Assembly (NCBI GenBank): GCA_002102555.1
Contig: MCFL01000070.1
Location: 60,595-124,594 of the forward strand
Length of the DNA stretch: 64,000 nucleotides
Direction: 5' to 3'
From: Catenaria anguillulae PL171
Lineage: Eukaryota; Blastocladiomycota; Blastocladiomycetes; Blastocladiales; Catenariaceae
The notes beneath the pieces were generated by a model. The model saw nothing but the letters and a program-made list of their open reading frames with translations, was not told where the DNA came from and searched no databases. Positions 11,501-22,450 of the stretch are shown piece by piece. Each line of letters begins with the position of its first letter. Position 1 is the first letter of the stretch. The position numbers and the translations under genes were made by a program.

Positions 11501-13710
11501 CCGCCGATAATCTGGGCAACGGGCGAAAAGCATAAGGTGAGCCAACCAAAGCGAAGGGAGAGACACAGTGCACCAACGCATACCATTCCATGTGGTCCCA
11601 GCAGCTCATGCTCGTCATCTTGATCCCAATGCTCCAACGAGTTTTGATCCACAGTCGATGAATTCGCAAACTCCAAATTGGCCAAATGCCAGTGCAGTAA
11701 CTCGGTTTCCTTGTCCGAGAACGATTGATATTGGGGATGCGAATTGAGCGCCTTCTCAATGGCGTCCCCAAGTGACATGGTGGACAGTTTCGGTAACGGC
11801 GAGAATAAACGTGGTGCCGCTTTGTTGGACGACGAGGAATTCCGAGAGCGAGTGGATCGAGCGTCGTCTTCGTCATCGCTGCCGCTACTTTGGTGGCTGA
11901 CACTGTCAACATCGGAAACATCGGACGGTGCGAGGTTGGCGCTCGAGTCTTGGTCCGAGGTGTTGAGGGATGACGAGTCCAAGCTGGCAGTTGCCACGGC
12001 TCGCCGCGTTGATCTCCGCACCAAACTGGCTCTAGAGCTTGCGGTTGACGATTCGGCTCCACTGCTCGACATGCCCAATGCCGCCGCCGAGCGAGTCGTA
12101 ATCGACATCCTTCTGGTTTGCCGACCAGTGCCAGACACGGGTGTCTGCATGCCTTGCTCGCAGTCAGATTCGCCGCCGCCCCCACCCGCAATTTCAGACC
12201 CGGCACTCCTGCCGGACTTTGCACGCCCTCTTGACCGCGCCGCCTTCTTGGTCGCGGCCTTCATCTCCTCCCGCATCCTGGTCGTCTCCTCGAGCACCTC
12301 ATTAAACACCTCCTCGATCGTCTCATCCAACCCAGAATCCACTTCGTCGCCTTGGCTATCAAACATCCTTGTTGACCCATTCAACTCGTGCGTCTTCAAC
12401 CGCAACTGGCCCCTGACAATCGTCTTGATTGGATTGCCACCATCAAACCCCGTGACTACCTTTGCGCCCAAATCCACACCCGTCGTGTACGTGGATGCAA
12501 ACGGAGACTGCGATGTGCGCACCTTGGTGTACAATGGATGCGTATAGACGCGGCCGCCAACGCGGTTGCGTGCCTCGAGCACAATGACTTCGGGTGGCGG
12601 GATGGTCCGTGCAACATGGGCAGTTTGCGAAGCTGGGTCCAGGGTTGCCGAGTATGCAATGGATTCCGAGATTTGCTTGAGTTGACGTGCACATGCCAGC
12701 CCAGCAGCACCAGCGCCAATCACCACAAACCGCCGCGGCCGCGACAATGGCAGTGTCGGTGGCGTCGACGCTCTACTCTCGGCCGTCGGCGCCGGGGCCA
12801 CAGGAGACATGGCGGTCGGTGTCACAAGCACGCCACCCGTGATGCCTGGCGGCCGCACCACGCCGAAATTGACCATGGAGTTGCGCACCAGAAACTGGTA
12901 CACGGCGCCAACCAAATCGAGCCGATGGTCACGGCAAGCGCGAATCGCCTCGTGCAGCGTCAGCGCGCGCTGCGGTGACAAGAAGAAGGCACGCAAGATG
13001 CGGTTGCGCGCGTCCAAGTAGGTGGCCAGTTTGTCGGCGGGCGAGCCAAAGTGTTTGCCAAACGTGTGGAATTCAAGATCCGACATGGCCGTGATGGGTA
13101 GCCGCGCCTCGATGGCAGCATGCACGAGCGAATCACTGGGCAGCGTGGCGAGGTCGAGTTCGACTTCATCCAAACCGCCAGTGAGGGACGAGTTGGAGGA
13201 CACGCCAGATGTGAATGCGGTCGATTCGGATGTGAAAGCACCAAGTGTAGACGCGGCCGACGTGGGCAATGGGTCACAGTTGGGAAGAATGCGTGGCGAT
13301 GAGCATGGTTTGGGTGAGGCGAGTTTGGAGAATCCGTCGAGGAGTGCCTTGGCAGCTGGCGTGAGAGAAGCCGCGAGTGCTGAGGCGGCTGAAAGTGTCT
13401 TGCTGCTCATACCGTCGCCGTTGCCGGCTGTATCGGCTGGCGGGCTGAGACTGGGTGTGCGAACAGCGACAGACGATGATGAGCTTTTTGTTCGATTCGG
13501 CTGCGGGACAGTATCAATGTCCATCGCGTCTTCATCACGATCCGCCTGATCGTCATTGTCATCGCGAAGGTTGGGAGATGAGGCAACCGATGAGCTTGCC
13601 TGCGATGAAGTTTGGCTGGAATCACGGCCTTTTGTGGTCCGACGGGCATTTTGGTTGCCAAAGCCGCTTGTGCCGCCCTGCCGGCGAGGCGGACGATTCT
13701 TGGAATCCAT
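8552..13710 (-). CDS. LSD1-type lysine demethylase: SWIRM + FAD amine oxidase + HMG box
   Basis: Proposed exons are 11584-13710, 10624-11511 and 8552-10561, giving about 1674 residues. Intron 11512-11583 (GTATGC...GCCCAG) is clear, joining LLGPHGM to IIGGYGQVTHALA. The second intron (10562-10623, GTGAGG...TCAAG) is inferred: it links the oxidase frame to the HMG frame, and other nearby sites are possible. Domains in order: a Ser-rich N-terminus; a SWIRM domain (HAAIEARLPITAM to LVRNSMVNFGVVRPPG); the FAD motif FVVIGAGAAGLACARQL; LEARNRVGGRVYTH; a long acidic/Ser insert where LSD1 has its tower; GFGTLNKVVLVFKSAFW with the flavin-contacting Lys; and [22 protein letters not shown]. An HMG box (about 9675-9880) and a Pro/Ser-rich tail end the protein. 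Schizosaccharomyces pombe Lsd1/Lsd2 share this order. It is expected to demethylate histone H3 lysines in the nucleus. The start could lie further upstream (13764 or 13818). Confidence 0.88.
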
Positions 13711-14701
13711 AGCAGGAATGATGCCGCCTGTCAAAAAGTTGTACCGAAGTCGGTGAGGGCTCATTCCAAGACAGTACGGGAATAATGCGGCTTCAATCTT
13801 CATTCTACATACCCACAAATCACCGAATAAGCCGAATCACCACAGCGCTCACTATGCAAGTGCTGAGACCGCAATCGAAGTACGGAGTGGACGCGTCAGT
13901 GTGAAGGGAGGATTGCCGTGGTCGGTCAATGTTTGACGAAACCTGGGCGTCGAACGAGTAATACGGAGAGACCAGTGCGCAGTTGTCTGTTGTCCCGCTT
14001 GATTGCCTCGACAATGATAGTGGGCCCTTTGAAACGCGTCTTGAGAATGTTGGTGAATGGGGGATGGCGGGACCGATGGGCGTCCGTGTTGAGGACCAAA
14101 CAGTTGCAGAGGACGTGACCGTGTATCCTTCGCGAAGACGGCTGGGACTTGTCGAGCAGCAGTTGAGCAATGCGATCCGTGCTTTTGCAATGGTAATGCG
14201 GCGACTGTTCTCTGCGATTGACTTGCGTAGGGAATGTGCTTGCGATACATACGACGCTTTACTGGTCGCCGACTCGCACCACGCCCAAACGAATGGCACA
14301 ATCCAAATCACGTGAGGTTGAGCACGTGCGACGATCCCTTCAAGGCGATTTCTGTCAGAGGTCGATAACGGACACGGGTAGCTAGATCTGGGAATGCAAA
14401 AGCTCTCCATATGAAACGTGGCCGATACCCTATGAAACCCAACGCATTGCTGGTCTGATCTTCCAAGCTATCCGCATCTTGCCGTCCGACCTCGTGACAC
14501 TCCATTGGCTCGCCGTCTGAATGAAAGGCTCCCCGTGCCATTGAACTCCACCTCCTCGTTCCAACGCTTCCAACGATTCACATCGAGACACTGCCTTGAC
14601 TGCCCAGTCTGTCTGCGCTCATAATTGGCTGCAAAGCCCACGCCAAATCATCATCTATTTGCGCGTGACATTTCTTGCCTGGACACTGCATCACGGCCAC
14701 A
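13711..14701. other. Intergenic region between LSD1 and LSM8
   Basis: Both flanking genes have their 5' ends here. A doubtful small plus-strand gene (13854-14315) is listed separately. Otherwise no motifs were recognised. Confidence 0.3.
13854..14315 (+). CDS. Possible small gene, unidentified (2 exons)
   Basis: ATG at 13854 opens MQVLRPQSKYGVDAS. A GT donor at about 13899 and the acceptor CGCAG at about 13980 would join it to LSVVPLDCLDNDSGPFETRL. The frame then stays open to the TGA at 14313-14315, ending DSHHAQTNGTIQIT, for about 126 residues. The second exon contains VTVYPSRRRLGLVEQQLSNA and AFAMVMRRLFSAIDLRR, which look like folded helical protein. I do not recognise it. The opposite strand also has a long open frame here, so this may be spurious. 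Confidence 0.3.
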
Positions 14702-15304
14702 ATGGATCAAACCACAGAATACCTCAATGGTCTCAGACATGTCTTCGAATCCGATAATCATTGCCGAACTGACATTTCAGGGTTCTACCGACATTTTCTG
14801 TTGCAGAATCTGTGATTGTGTTGACACGAGACGGTGACTTGATTCGGGTTCGTCATGGCAGTCTGTGTGCATCTGGCTGAGCTCGAGATGCGTACTCATT
14901 CGTATTGATTAATCGTTTCGTCCTCCAGGGTATCTTCCTCGGCATCGATCAGCACGGAAACCTCATCCTCAACAAGCCTCGGTATCGCAGGTGCAGTGCA
15001 GAGAAGGGCATTTATGACGAGCAGCCAGTCAATACTGCCATGATTGTGCGGGGAGATAACATGTGCGTGTCCATTTGCATTCCGTGCTTTGCGAAAGCGG
15101 GCCAGTTATGCTGAACTTGCTCTTGCTTCTGCACACCAGGGTCATGTTGGGTCGGTTAGACGAGGAAGCTGGTACGCGCCGCTCTTTCGAACCATTGCCG
15201 AGGCAGAAGATCTGGTTTCTGAATTCGCTTCGGTTCGTGTAGAGGCCAAGTTGCCCTTGTCAGAAATGAAGGCCGAGCCTATTGGTCGGTTCCACCCAGT
15301 GTAA
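14702..15304 (+). CDS. LSM8: LSM8, U6 snRNA-associated Sm-like protein (5 exons)
   Basis: Exons are 14702-14729, 14807-14847, 14929-15062, 15140-15171 and 15243-15304, giving 98 residues. Every junction keeps frame: MDQTTEYLN-E, SVIVLTRDGDLIR, GIFLGIDQHGNLILNK, MIVRGDN-M, VMLGRLDEEA, EAKLPLSEMKAEPIG. The Sm1 motif (RDGDLIRGIFLGIDQHGNLIL) and Sm2 motif (MIVRGDNMVMLG) are both present, and length and ending fit Lsm8. Lsm8 caps the nuclear Lsm2-8 ring that binds the U6 snRNA 3' oligo-U. Three exons are under 45 nt. Donors include the unusual GTCTCA and GTTCGT. Five exons in 603 bp is dense for this window. Confidence 0.9.
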
Positions 15305-15787
15305 GGATTGGACTTGTCCTCCTAAGGTTGTGCCAGCTCTGTCTAGTGTTTCGCCGTGTTTTTTTTTTTTCTTGCATTCTTTTTGGGCTGTTCTTTGTGC
15401 GCCCTCACTTCCGTCACATGAAACGTGGAGTGCCTGTATTTATATCCCCTCCCTTCGTTTTTCTCATTGTTTCCGCATAATTTTTCCATGTCATGTTAGT
15501 CATTGTTATCGTTCTTGACTTTGAGCATACCACAACTACCTTCTCAAGCTGCCTCAGAAGCGACTCTTGACGTTGCGTCTTGGTGGCCAACGTCGTGGTC
15601 AGTCGCGATCGTTGTCAGGCCCTATGAGCTGACTCACTCTCACTGTGGCGATCCCTTCACTTGGCTGCAACTTACCGGGGATATAAACATTGAGGGGACA
15701 TAGGCATGTCGCAAGTCAGTCGAAACGAAAGGGAATGTGATGTAAGGGAAAGTGCAAAACATATTTTAAAAAAAAAATCAACAAAAC
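15305..15787. other. Region downstream of LSM8 and the HMGR relic
   Basis: Convergent 3' flanks. It is T-rich on the plus strand, with short homopolymers (T12 at about 15359, A9 near 15770). No gene was recognised. Confidence 0.4.
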
Positions 15788-17813
15788 TCATTTGGCAGCA
15801 GCCTCGGCCTGCTCCAACACAGCCTTGACCCCCAGCTTTGCCCTCAACGTTGAGCTCGCACTGCTCAAGTACCCTGTTGCCAACGCCCGCGACACTAGGC
15901 GGGTGCCAGACTCGACATCCATGGCAATGACAGGGCGTCGGTAGCCATTCGCTCCTCATGCACCTGATCCTTGCCCATCGGCCGCCTCGGCCGTGGTCGC
16001 CACCAACTGCTCCATGCGTTTGCGCAACCCAACCAAATCTGCACTCGCCATGTACGCCGCCAAACATGTCTCAACCCTGGCCAGCTCAAACGAAACCTCT
16101 TCCCCTCCTCCCCGTCAGCTTGCGCTTCCGCTTGGATCCTCTGCCTCTTGGCGGCGACATGGTGCTGCAACACGGCAAAGACAAGCACCGAATCCCTCAC
16201 GCTGTCAGCGTGGAACGCGACCAGCTCGTCTCCAGGCGTTGCATACGACGCCGGGTCCACCTTGGCTGCCGCCGACGCTGCGCTGAACATGGACTTGCGC
16301 CTGAACCTGACTTGAGGCGAGTCGGGCGACCGCGCAGCGGGCACGGCAACCAAGTCGCCCGATACCCCGTCCTGGTCGCAAGTCGGTCCAAACACAGCGC
16401 GGTGGTCGCGCGACAGTCGGGCCACATCGTGCACCACAGTTGCCTCATGCTCAAGCGCCCAGCCCGTGGCTTTCACCACGGCAATTGTCGAAGGCGAAAC
16501 CTGGCGCGGCTCCAGTGCCATGAGGTCAAGGAGCAAAAACAAGGTGCACTGCGACCGCTTGGCTTGCACGTGGAACATGGCCGCAAACAGATCCTTGGCA
16601 TCGGCAGCCGATAAGGGCGGCATTGAGCGCGCGTGTGTCAGTGGTGGAGGGACAACAAGGTACGACTCGAGATGCGCGTACGGGTCCACATCGGCGGCAG
16701 TCGAAACGAGTGACGAGACAATGATGCGCTGCTCATCCAAAATGGCCGCCGCAAGCAACGGGCACCCACTCGCAACATGCTGTGTCACCCACAGCTCAAA
16801 CACTTGCCACACACGGCGAGCACGAGCGGGAGACCGACCTGGAGTACTTGGCGCTTGGTCGGGATCACGGCCAGTGTTTCCGTTGACTGGTCCTTGGGCT
16901 GGTTGCTGCGTGCCGCTCCTTCTGACGCGATTGAGGTCACGGGCTCGGCTTGCTGGGCTTCCAAGGGCACGGGCGGGTCATGCAAGTGCAGCTCGTCGTC
17001 AAACAAGTCGGACCGGAAAATGCCGCTGTCAGGAAGCACCCAGTCAACCGTGGATGGCGCCCAATCCAGCGGGACACCAGACGCGTTGTTGCCATTCATG
17101 GACGACGAGGGCGAGGTTGCTGCAGGCGCAGCGACAAACGAGGATGCAGTGGGCGAAATGATGGGTGCGCCCGCACCTGTCTCTTGCTTGGACAAGCGCG
17201 CCGACAGACCCAAAATCCCTTGAATGTGCTTGGCGATTGATGTCCGCTTTTCCGCAATGGCAGCCCTGCTACCACCTGGCACCCGAAGCGGTGACGACGA
17301 GCGCTTGGTGGATGTTGCACTTGTGGACGCAGTGGCGCTGGGTCCCCTCGTACTCGCCCTCTCGTGTGCGAAAAGATTTTCTCGATGAGCGACCTGGTCT
17401 CCTCTGGGCACCACAGCATGAGCCGCCGCAAAAGCGCATTCAAGATCAACGACATGGTCTTGAGCCTGCGCGTGAGCTCGTTGGTCGCGCGCAGCGAATC
17501 GGGACTGGCGCCCAGGCTCGACATCTTGATCGCATCCACCAGCGGAAACATGCGCATGAGCCACTCGTACGTCTTGCCGCCGAGCAAAATCGATTGCTGC
17601 TGATGCCGGCGTGCCGTCGGTAAAGTCAATGTACAGGGGCTTTTCGCCGAGGGTTCGGAACGCAATGTTGAGCGTCAAGGGCTTATTGTGGGATTCGGCA
17701 AAGTAGAACATGCTGGGCGGCTTGACAGTGTCGGCCGACTTGTTGGCGACGGCAAGAGACGAAAGCCGGTGCCGCAGCGATGTAAACAAGTGATGCGCTG
17801 TGACATACATACT
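15788..17813 (-). pseudogene. Severed, decayed 3' part of the class II HMGR gene
   Basis: Directly beyond the hAT-like element, the minus strand continues the reductase frame with VTAHHLFTSLRHRLSSLAV and PPSMFYFAESHNKPLTLNIA. The protein-like signal then jumps frame near 17610 (QQQSILLGGKTYEWLMRMF), near 17360, near 16810 (WQVFELWVTQHVASGCPLL) and near 16105 (EEVSFELARVETCLAAYM). An in-frame TGA lies at 15958-15956. The trace ends at TGA 15790-15788 after LGVKAVLEQAEAAAK. So this was about 650 further residues of a larger protein, now non-functional. I do not recognise the extension domain. Unrecognised introns could explain some but not all of the shifts. Loss after the insertion at 17813/22463 is the simplest reading. 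Confidence 0.65.
17802..17813 (+). repeat. Left target-site duplication of the hAT-like element
   Basis: GACATACATACT flanks the left end. It equals the right 8-bp copy GACATACT plus one extra 4-nt CATA unit, as expected from slippage. Confidence 0.7.
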
Positions 17814-17825
17814 TAGAGATGGGCA
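17814..17825 (+). repeat. Left terminal inverted repeat of the hAT-like element
   Basis: TAGAGATGGGCA, exact complement of the right end. The similarity stops after 12 bp (ATCTCTTG versus CGATACTT). Confidence 0.8.
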
Positions 17826-18533
17826 ATCTCTTGCGATTGCGCATTGGGCTCACATGGTACCGACCATTCTTTGTCTTCCGGATGCCTGCCGGCAAGTCAC
17901 CGCCCCGCTTCCCGCCTTGCCTTGCCCTTGACGGGATGGCTGCCTGCCTTGCCCACACTGCGTCCAGATTGTCAATGTTGTCATAGTCACGGTCTGCGTA
18001 TTTAGTTGAGCTTGGCACCGCAGCCGAACACGATGAGTGCGGCCAGGGGCGGGGCTTGAGCGAGGCCGAGACGAGGGAGATGAGCAGGGATGGATCGCAT
18101 TGCTGTCTGGTGGATGATCAATAATGAGTGGCGGCGTCTTGCAATTGATGATGCCAAGGGTTGCTTCGAGTTGGCGTTGGATGAGCTAAATATCATGGAG
18201 CAGATGGAAGCAGCGATGCACAGACACAGAGCGTGAGGCGACGATCCTCGATCGTAACCATAACGCACCCAACAGCTTTTTAGGTACTGTAGTGCCAAGA
18301 TTAGTTGAAACGCCCGCCGCAGGCGAACGCAAAAATGGTAAGCAACAACATGCCCAAGAACCGTGACCAGATTCACGTTACGAAACAACAGTGCTGTGAC
18401 CTGTGACACATTGAGAGGCTCAGGCAACAGATGCGCCGTGACACACGCACTTGTTTGGAACAATCCGTGGCTCACTCTCGGCTTGTCGCATCGTTGGCTG
18501 GGGAGAGCCTGCATGACATGCAGTAGCGATTGG

Positions 18534-18569
<36 letters not shown>
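18534..18569 (+). repeat. A36 homopolymer tract
   Basis: Thirty-six uninterrupted A residues inside the hAT-like element. It could be the tail of a short retroposon nested in the element. No flanking duplication was recognised. Confidence 0.8.
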
Positions 18570-18570
<1 letters not shown>

Positions 18571-18835
18571 ATGATCACGATGCACGCAAGGAATGCACGG
18601 GTTGGCTCAGTCCCTCAACATGAACCCCAACCGCCAACCGACTCCTTTGGCATGACAGTCCGTCAACAGGGAAGCTTAGCTCAGGCGGCTATGCCGGCAG
18701 TTCGGTTTCGGTGGCCAGGGATCGAACTCCACGCATCCCTTTCCTTTTTTGTCGGGTTTTGTTTTGTCGGCAACCCTAGGGTCCGGCATTGTGAGTACAA
18801 TCACAAGCAGCTCTCTTGCAGTGGTCGTATAAATC

Positions 18836-19215
18836 CCCAAAGATGTGACCGTGGATGAGTTGAAGCAGGCGCTGATGGATGGGAGTGTGCCAATGGCAGG
18901 GAGGATGGAGGTGAGTTGGTGGCGACTGTTTTTGAAAGCCCAGTGCGTCACATTGCCCTTTCATCTGCTCTTGTCGGCTTTTTTTTAACTCATTTGTGCT
19001 GTGTGCAGGACACCGACTTGCCTTCCCATGAGAGGATTAAGCTGAACCAGCCCATGGCTCAAGCTATTGTTCCTGGGATCTGTGCTTGATTCTCATTTGG
19101 ACAGTGACGACGAAAATGCCTGCTGGTCTGGGGACGACATTGACTCCTCAGTCCAGCTTCGTATTGGCACCAAGGCTGTTCAGCAGAAACATCTTTTGTC
19201 AACTGTGTCTATTTT
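18836..19215 (+). other. Gene-fragment-like sequence inside the hAT-like element
   Basis: The plus strand reads KDVTVDELKQALMDGSVPMA then GRME at a GTGAGT donor. After a TGTGCAG acceptor it reads DTDLPSHERIKLNQPMAQAI and reaches a stop, with HLDSDDENACWSGDDIDSSV beyond in another frame. The exon-like structure suggests a captured or decayed gene piece. The family is not recognised. Confidence 0.3.
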
Positions 19216-19264
19216 GTATTATATTTTAGTCGCCCAACCAATGTAGCACACCGTTTGGATCTAC

Positions 19265-20020
19265 TACATCCACAGATCCAAGCTAAACAGTTTGGTCGAC
19301 GGTCCACCCATGAAGGCGTGCGAAATGAGCAATGCCATTGTGCGTGCGCGAGTAAATAGATTTCTGCGCATCTTTCTGTGCTATTGACATGGGCATAGTC
19401 CGTCGGGAACCTGGTTTGGTGCTGTCGCCGCGGCCGCAGCACACGAAACACGTCCAGTTGCATCCACAGATCCGAGCCAAACAGTTTGGTTTATAGTACA
19501 CCCATGAAGGCGTGCGAATTGAGCGAAGAAATTTTGCGTACGCGAGTAAATCAATGTCTACGCATCTTTCTGTGCTAATGGCGTGAGTGTAGTCCGTTGG
19601 GAACCTGGTTTGGTGCTTTCGCCGCGGCCGCAGCACACGAAACACGTCCAGTTGCATCCACAGATCCGAGCCAAACAGTTTGGTTTATAGTACACCCATG
19701 AAGGCGTGCGAATTGAGCGAAGAAATTTTGCGTACGCGAGTAAATCAATGTCTACGCATCTTTCTGTGCTAATGGCGTGAGTGTAGTCCGTTGGGAACCT
19801 GGTTTGGTGCTTTCGCCGCGGCCGCAGCACAAGAAACACGTCCAGTTGCATCCACAGATCCGAGCCGAACAGTTTGGTCTACAGTACACCCATGAAGGCG
19901 TGCGAATTGAGCGAAGAAATTTTGCGTAAGCGAGTAAATCAATGTCTACGCATCTTTCTGTGCTAATGGCGTGAGTGTAGTCCGTTGGGAACCCGGTTTG
20001 GTGCTTTCGCCGCGGCTGCA
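19265..20020. repeat. Tandem array of a 194-bp unit, about 3.8 copies
   Basis: The phrase CACAGATCC recurs at 19271, 19465, 19659 and 19853, exactly 194 bp apart. Each unit repeats AAACAGTTTGG, CACCCATGAAGGCGTGCGAA, GTAAATCAATGTCTACGCAT, GGTGCTTTCGCCGCGGC and a NotI-like GCGGCCGC (lost in the last copy). Units 2 to 4 are nearly identical; unit 1 is more divergent. Since 194 is not a multiple of three, the minus-strand open frames across the array change phase each unit and are not a protein repeat. Confidence 0.92.
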
Positions 20021-22149
20021 GCGCGGTAAGCACTTTGACATATACATAGGGTTTGTGGACTGTCAAAAGGCTGGCCGGCGTGCGGAAGGTGCAGGCAAAC
20101 ATTGACAGGAGCGAGTATATTCTCTACCTGAAGCTCAGACCACATGTCAGGCCTGCTCTCGCAAGGTAAACAGGCAAAAACCACATGTGAGCCGTCTGTA
20201 GGTCACTAATCAGAGTGAGTGAGACTGAGTTTCAATCAGGCTATGCAAGACATGGCATGAAAAATTGTGTACAGCATTCTGATGTCAATCATGCGCGGTT
20301 ATCATTCATGAAGTATCAGCAGGACTGTATGAAAGACCAAGTATTTTGCGAGAACACCGTTTTTCGGTGATGGCTCGCTGTTGTCCGACAGCAAAAACGT
20401 GGCGATTATCCGCAGTTTGGTGTTGACAAGAATCGAACCTGTACCCTCCAGAGTGACTTGCGGTTGTCCGTTGCACATGAGAATTGAGAATCGGTTGGAG
20501 GAATGACTGGCGAATGACTTGCTCAAACCCCAGATCTGTATTGGCATTGGTTGGACGCAAGGCTGCAGGCTCTTGCTTGGAGAAGACGGTGGCTCCTTTG
20601 CAAAATGCCCCAGGCGTGTGTTGACGCAGTTGCATCGCACGTACTCTGAGATGTGAGCCCTGTTCCCATCCTGCTATGTTTAAAGGGAGGCAGCCCCACC
20701 ACAGGCCAGCTAGACTTACAAAAGGAGTTGTTTCCATCGATGCTTGCCTATGTCTTGACGGGCTGGAAGTGAATCACTCATTGTTGCGTTACAAACAAGC
20801 GTTTGTGTCCCACCCGTCAAGCCGGCCCGTTCTGGCTCGAGGGGTAGCGGTTCGAATCGCCCAGGTGGAGGCATCGATTTGTTGTTGGTGCCTTCTCCGC
20901 CTCTTGAAGACTCCGACAAGGTGGTTTTGCTATTTTATGTGACATGTATCACGCAACAACGACAGCGTGACGGAAAATGATGGTCACAAAGCAACAACGA
21001 CGCTGTGACAGTGTGCGACGAGGAACGGCGTGGCTGTGACATGTGACGGCAATGCAACAGACAAGGTGGGGTGTGACGTGTGACTGTTTCGACTATTCGC
21101 AGCACTACAGTATTGTGAGGAAGTTGGGCTGGATGTGGTGGCCGAGCGGTGGTCGTCCCGTAGCCTGGGAAGCACGTCAACGGTTTGGGATTGCCATTAG
21201 ATATGCACAATTTAGGCTGGATGTGGCCACCGATATTAATCAGCGGTGTGCACGTGTGTCCATGTCAGGTGTTATACGTTTCAGATCCTCTCCAAGCCAC
21301 TCTCTCCAACGCACTTCTTGAGGCCCATCGATCCAACATGTTCACCTTGCAACGATCTTTTCCACCTCGCTTCCGGCTTCCGTCTTCTGTCTGCTACGCT
21401 CCTCTCCAAACTGCCGCTCGCGCCACCACTCATTGCACACCCTCCAGCGTCTTCACCGATCACAGCGCCAGCAGCAATTGAATGGATCCTCCACTCCTCC
21501 ATGATTACCAACGTCGTCCTCTAATATGACTTTCTCCCCACCAACTTGACCCACCCACAACGAAAAACGTGGACACTCCATCGCCCACCAGGGCATGCCA
21601 CCGTTTAAGCGCCGGCATGGGTACTTCTTCATTGCCACCATCCGCCGCAGCTCGAAATCCTCGACTTGCGGATCGGGGTAACTTCTCACACGACACAGTC
21701 AACCTGCAAACCACGCTCACTCTCACACAATACAGTAAACCGGCAAACCGTGCTCACGAATCATTGGCCTCGCAGTGGCAGATCCATGGCTTCACCGCCT
21801 CGGAACTGCTACCCGCTTCTGTCTTTACTGTGATATTCTTCCTGACGCCAATTGCAATGGTGGATTGTTCCAATGTCAGCATCTTGCCACCGTGTCAATG
21901 CCGCACTGACTGCCAACGATTTACTCTCCTCGCTGTTTCTCTTTCATTCGCACGAAACCCCCGATATGCCTTCAACGTGTCGGAACCGCTTGAGCGATGA
22001 CACTCTTCAACTAAGCGCTTGTTTACATGAAGATGTGGGGTCTAGATGGGCTCGATGCGGCACACAAAGCCATAAATGCGCATGTAGAGTAGGGCTGGCT
22101 CGTGTTTTTGTATCAGTTTCCTCTTAGCATCCATTGTAAATTCTTCGTT

Positions 22150-22450
22150 TCATGTTCATGTCCCTTTATCTCTCATGCTGTTCTGCGCGATATTCTGGCA
22201 CAATATCGCGGTAGCCCACACTATCACTGGGTCATGATATCGCATCGTATCGCATGTTATGACATTGGTATCGTGTATCGGTTGCTCCGCGATGGCTGTG
22301 TATTGCATCGCCATGCATAAAAATCGCGACACTCCCTTGCCGACACGATATGTACCACTACCCTTGCTGACTCCAAAAGCGCTATTGTAAGTACTGTATT
22401 GTGAGCGATACGATACAATGCACAACAAAATACCGTGTACTAAAGTATCG
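22150..22450. repeat. TATCG-rich subterminal region of the hAT-like element
   Basis: Many short copies of ATCG, TATCG and CGATA occur on both strands, for example ATATCGCATCGTATCGCATG near 22240 and GAGCGATACGATACAATGC near 22400. They lie next to the right terminal repeat. Clustered short subterminal motifs are typical transposase-binding sites in hAT elements. That role is inferred. Confidence 0.5.

Noticed and set aside
13820-14410. 196-residue minus-strand frame upstream of LSD1
   Set aside because: No recognisable features. The opposite strand gives a more protein-like product, and neither is secure.
19209-20102. Chain of overlapping minus-strand open frames with near-identical sequences (MQLDVFRVLRPRRKHQ...)
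   Set aside because: They arise from the 194-bp tandem repeat. The unit length is not a multiple of three, so the phase changes each copy; not a repeat protein and not a CRISPR array (units too long, no spacers).
20425-20450. tRNA T-arm ACAGG-TTCGATT-CTTGT on the minus strand as a tRNA gene
   Set aside because: No matching acceptor 5' strand, D-arm or anticodon arm upstream; kept only as a B-box-like remnant.
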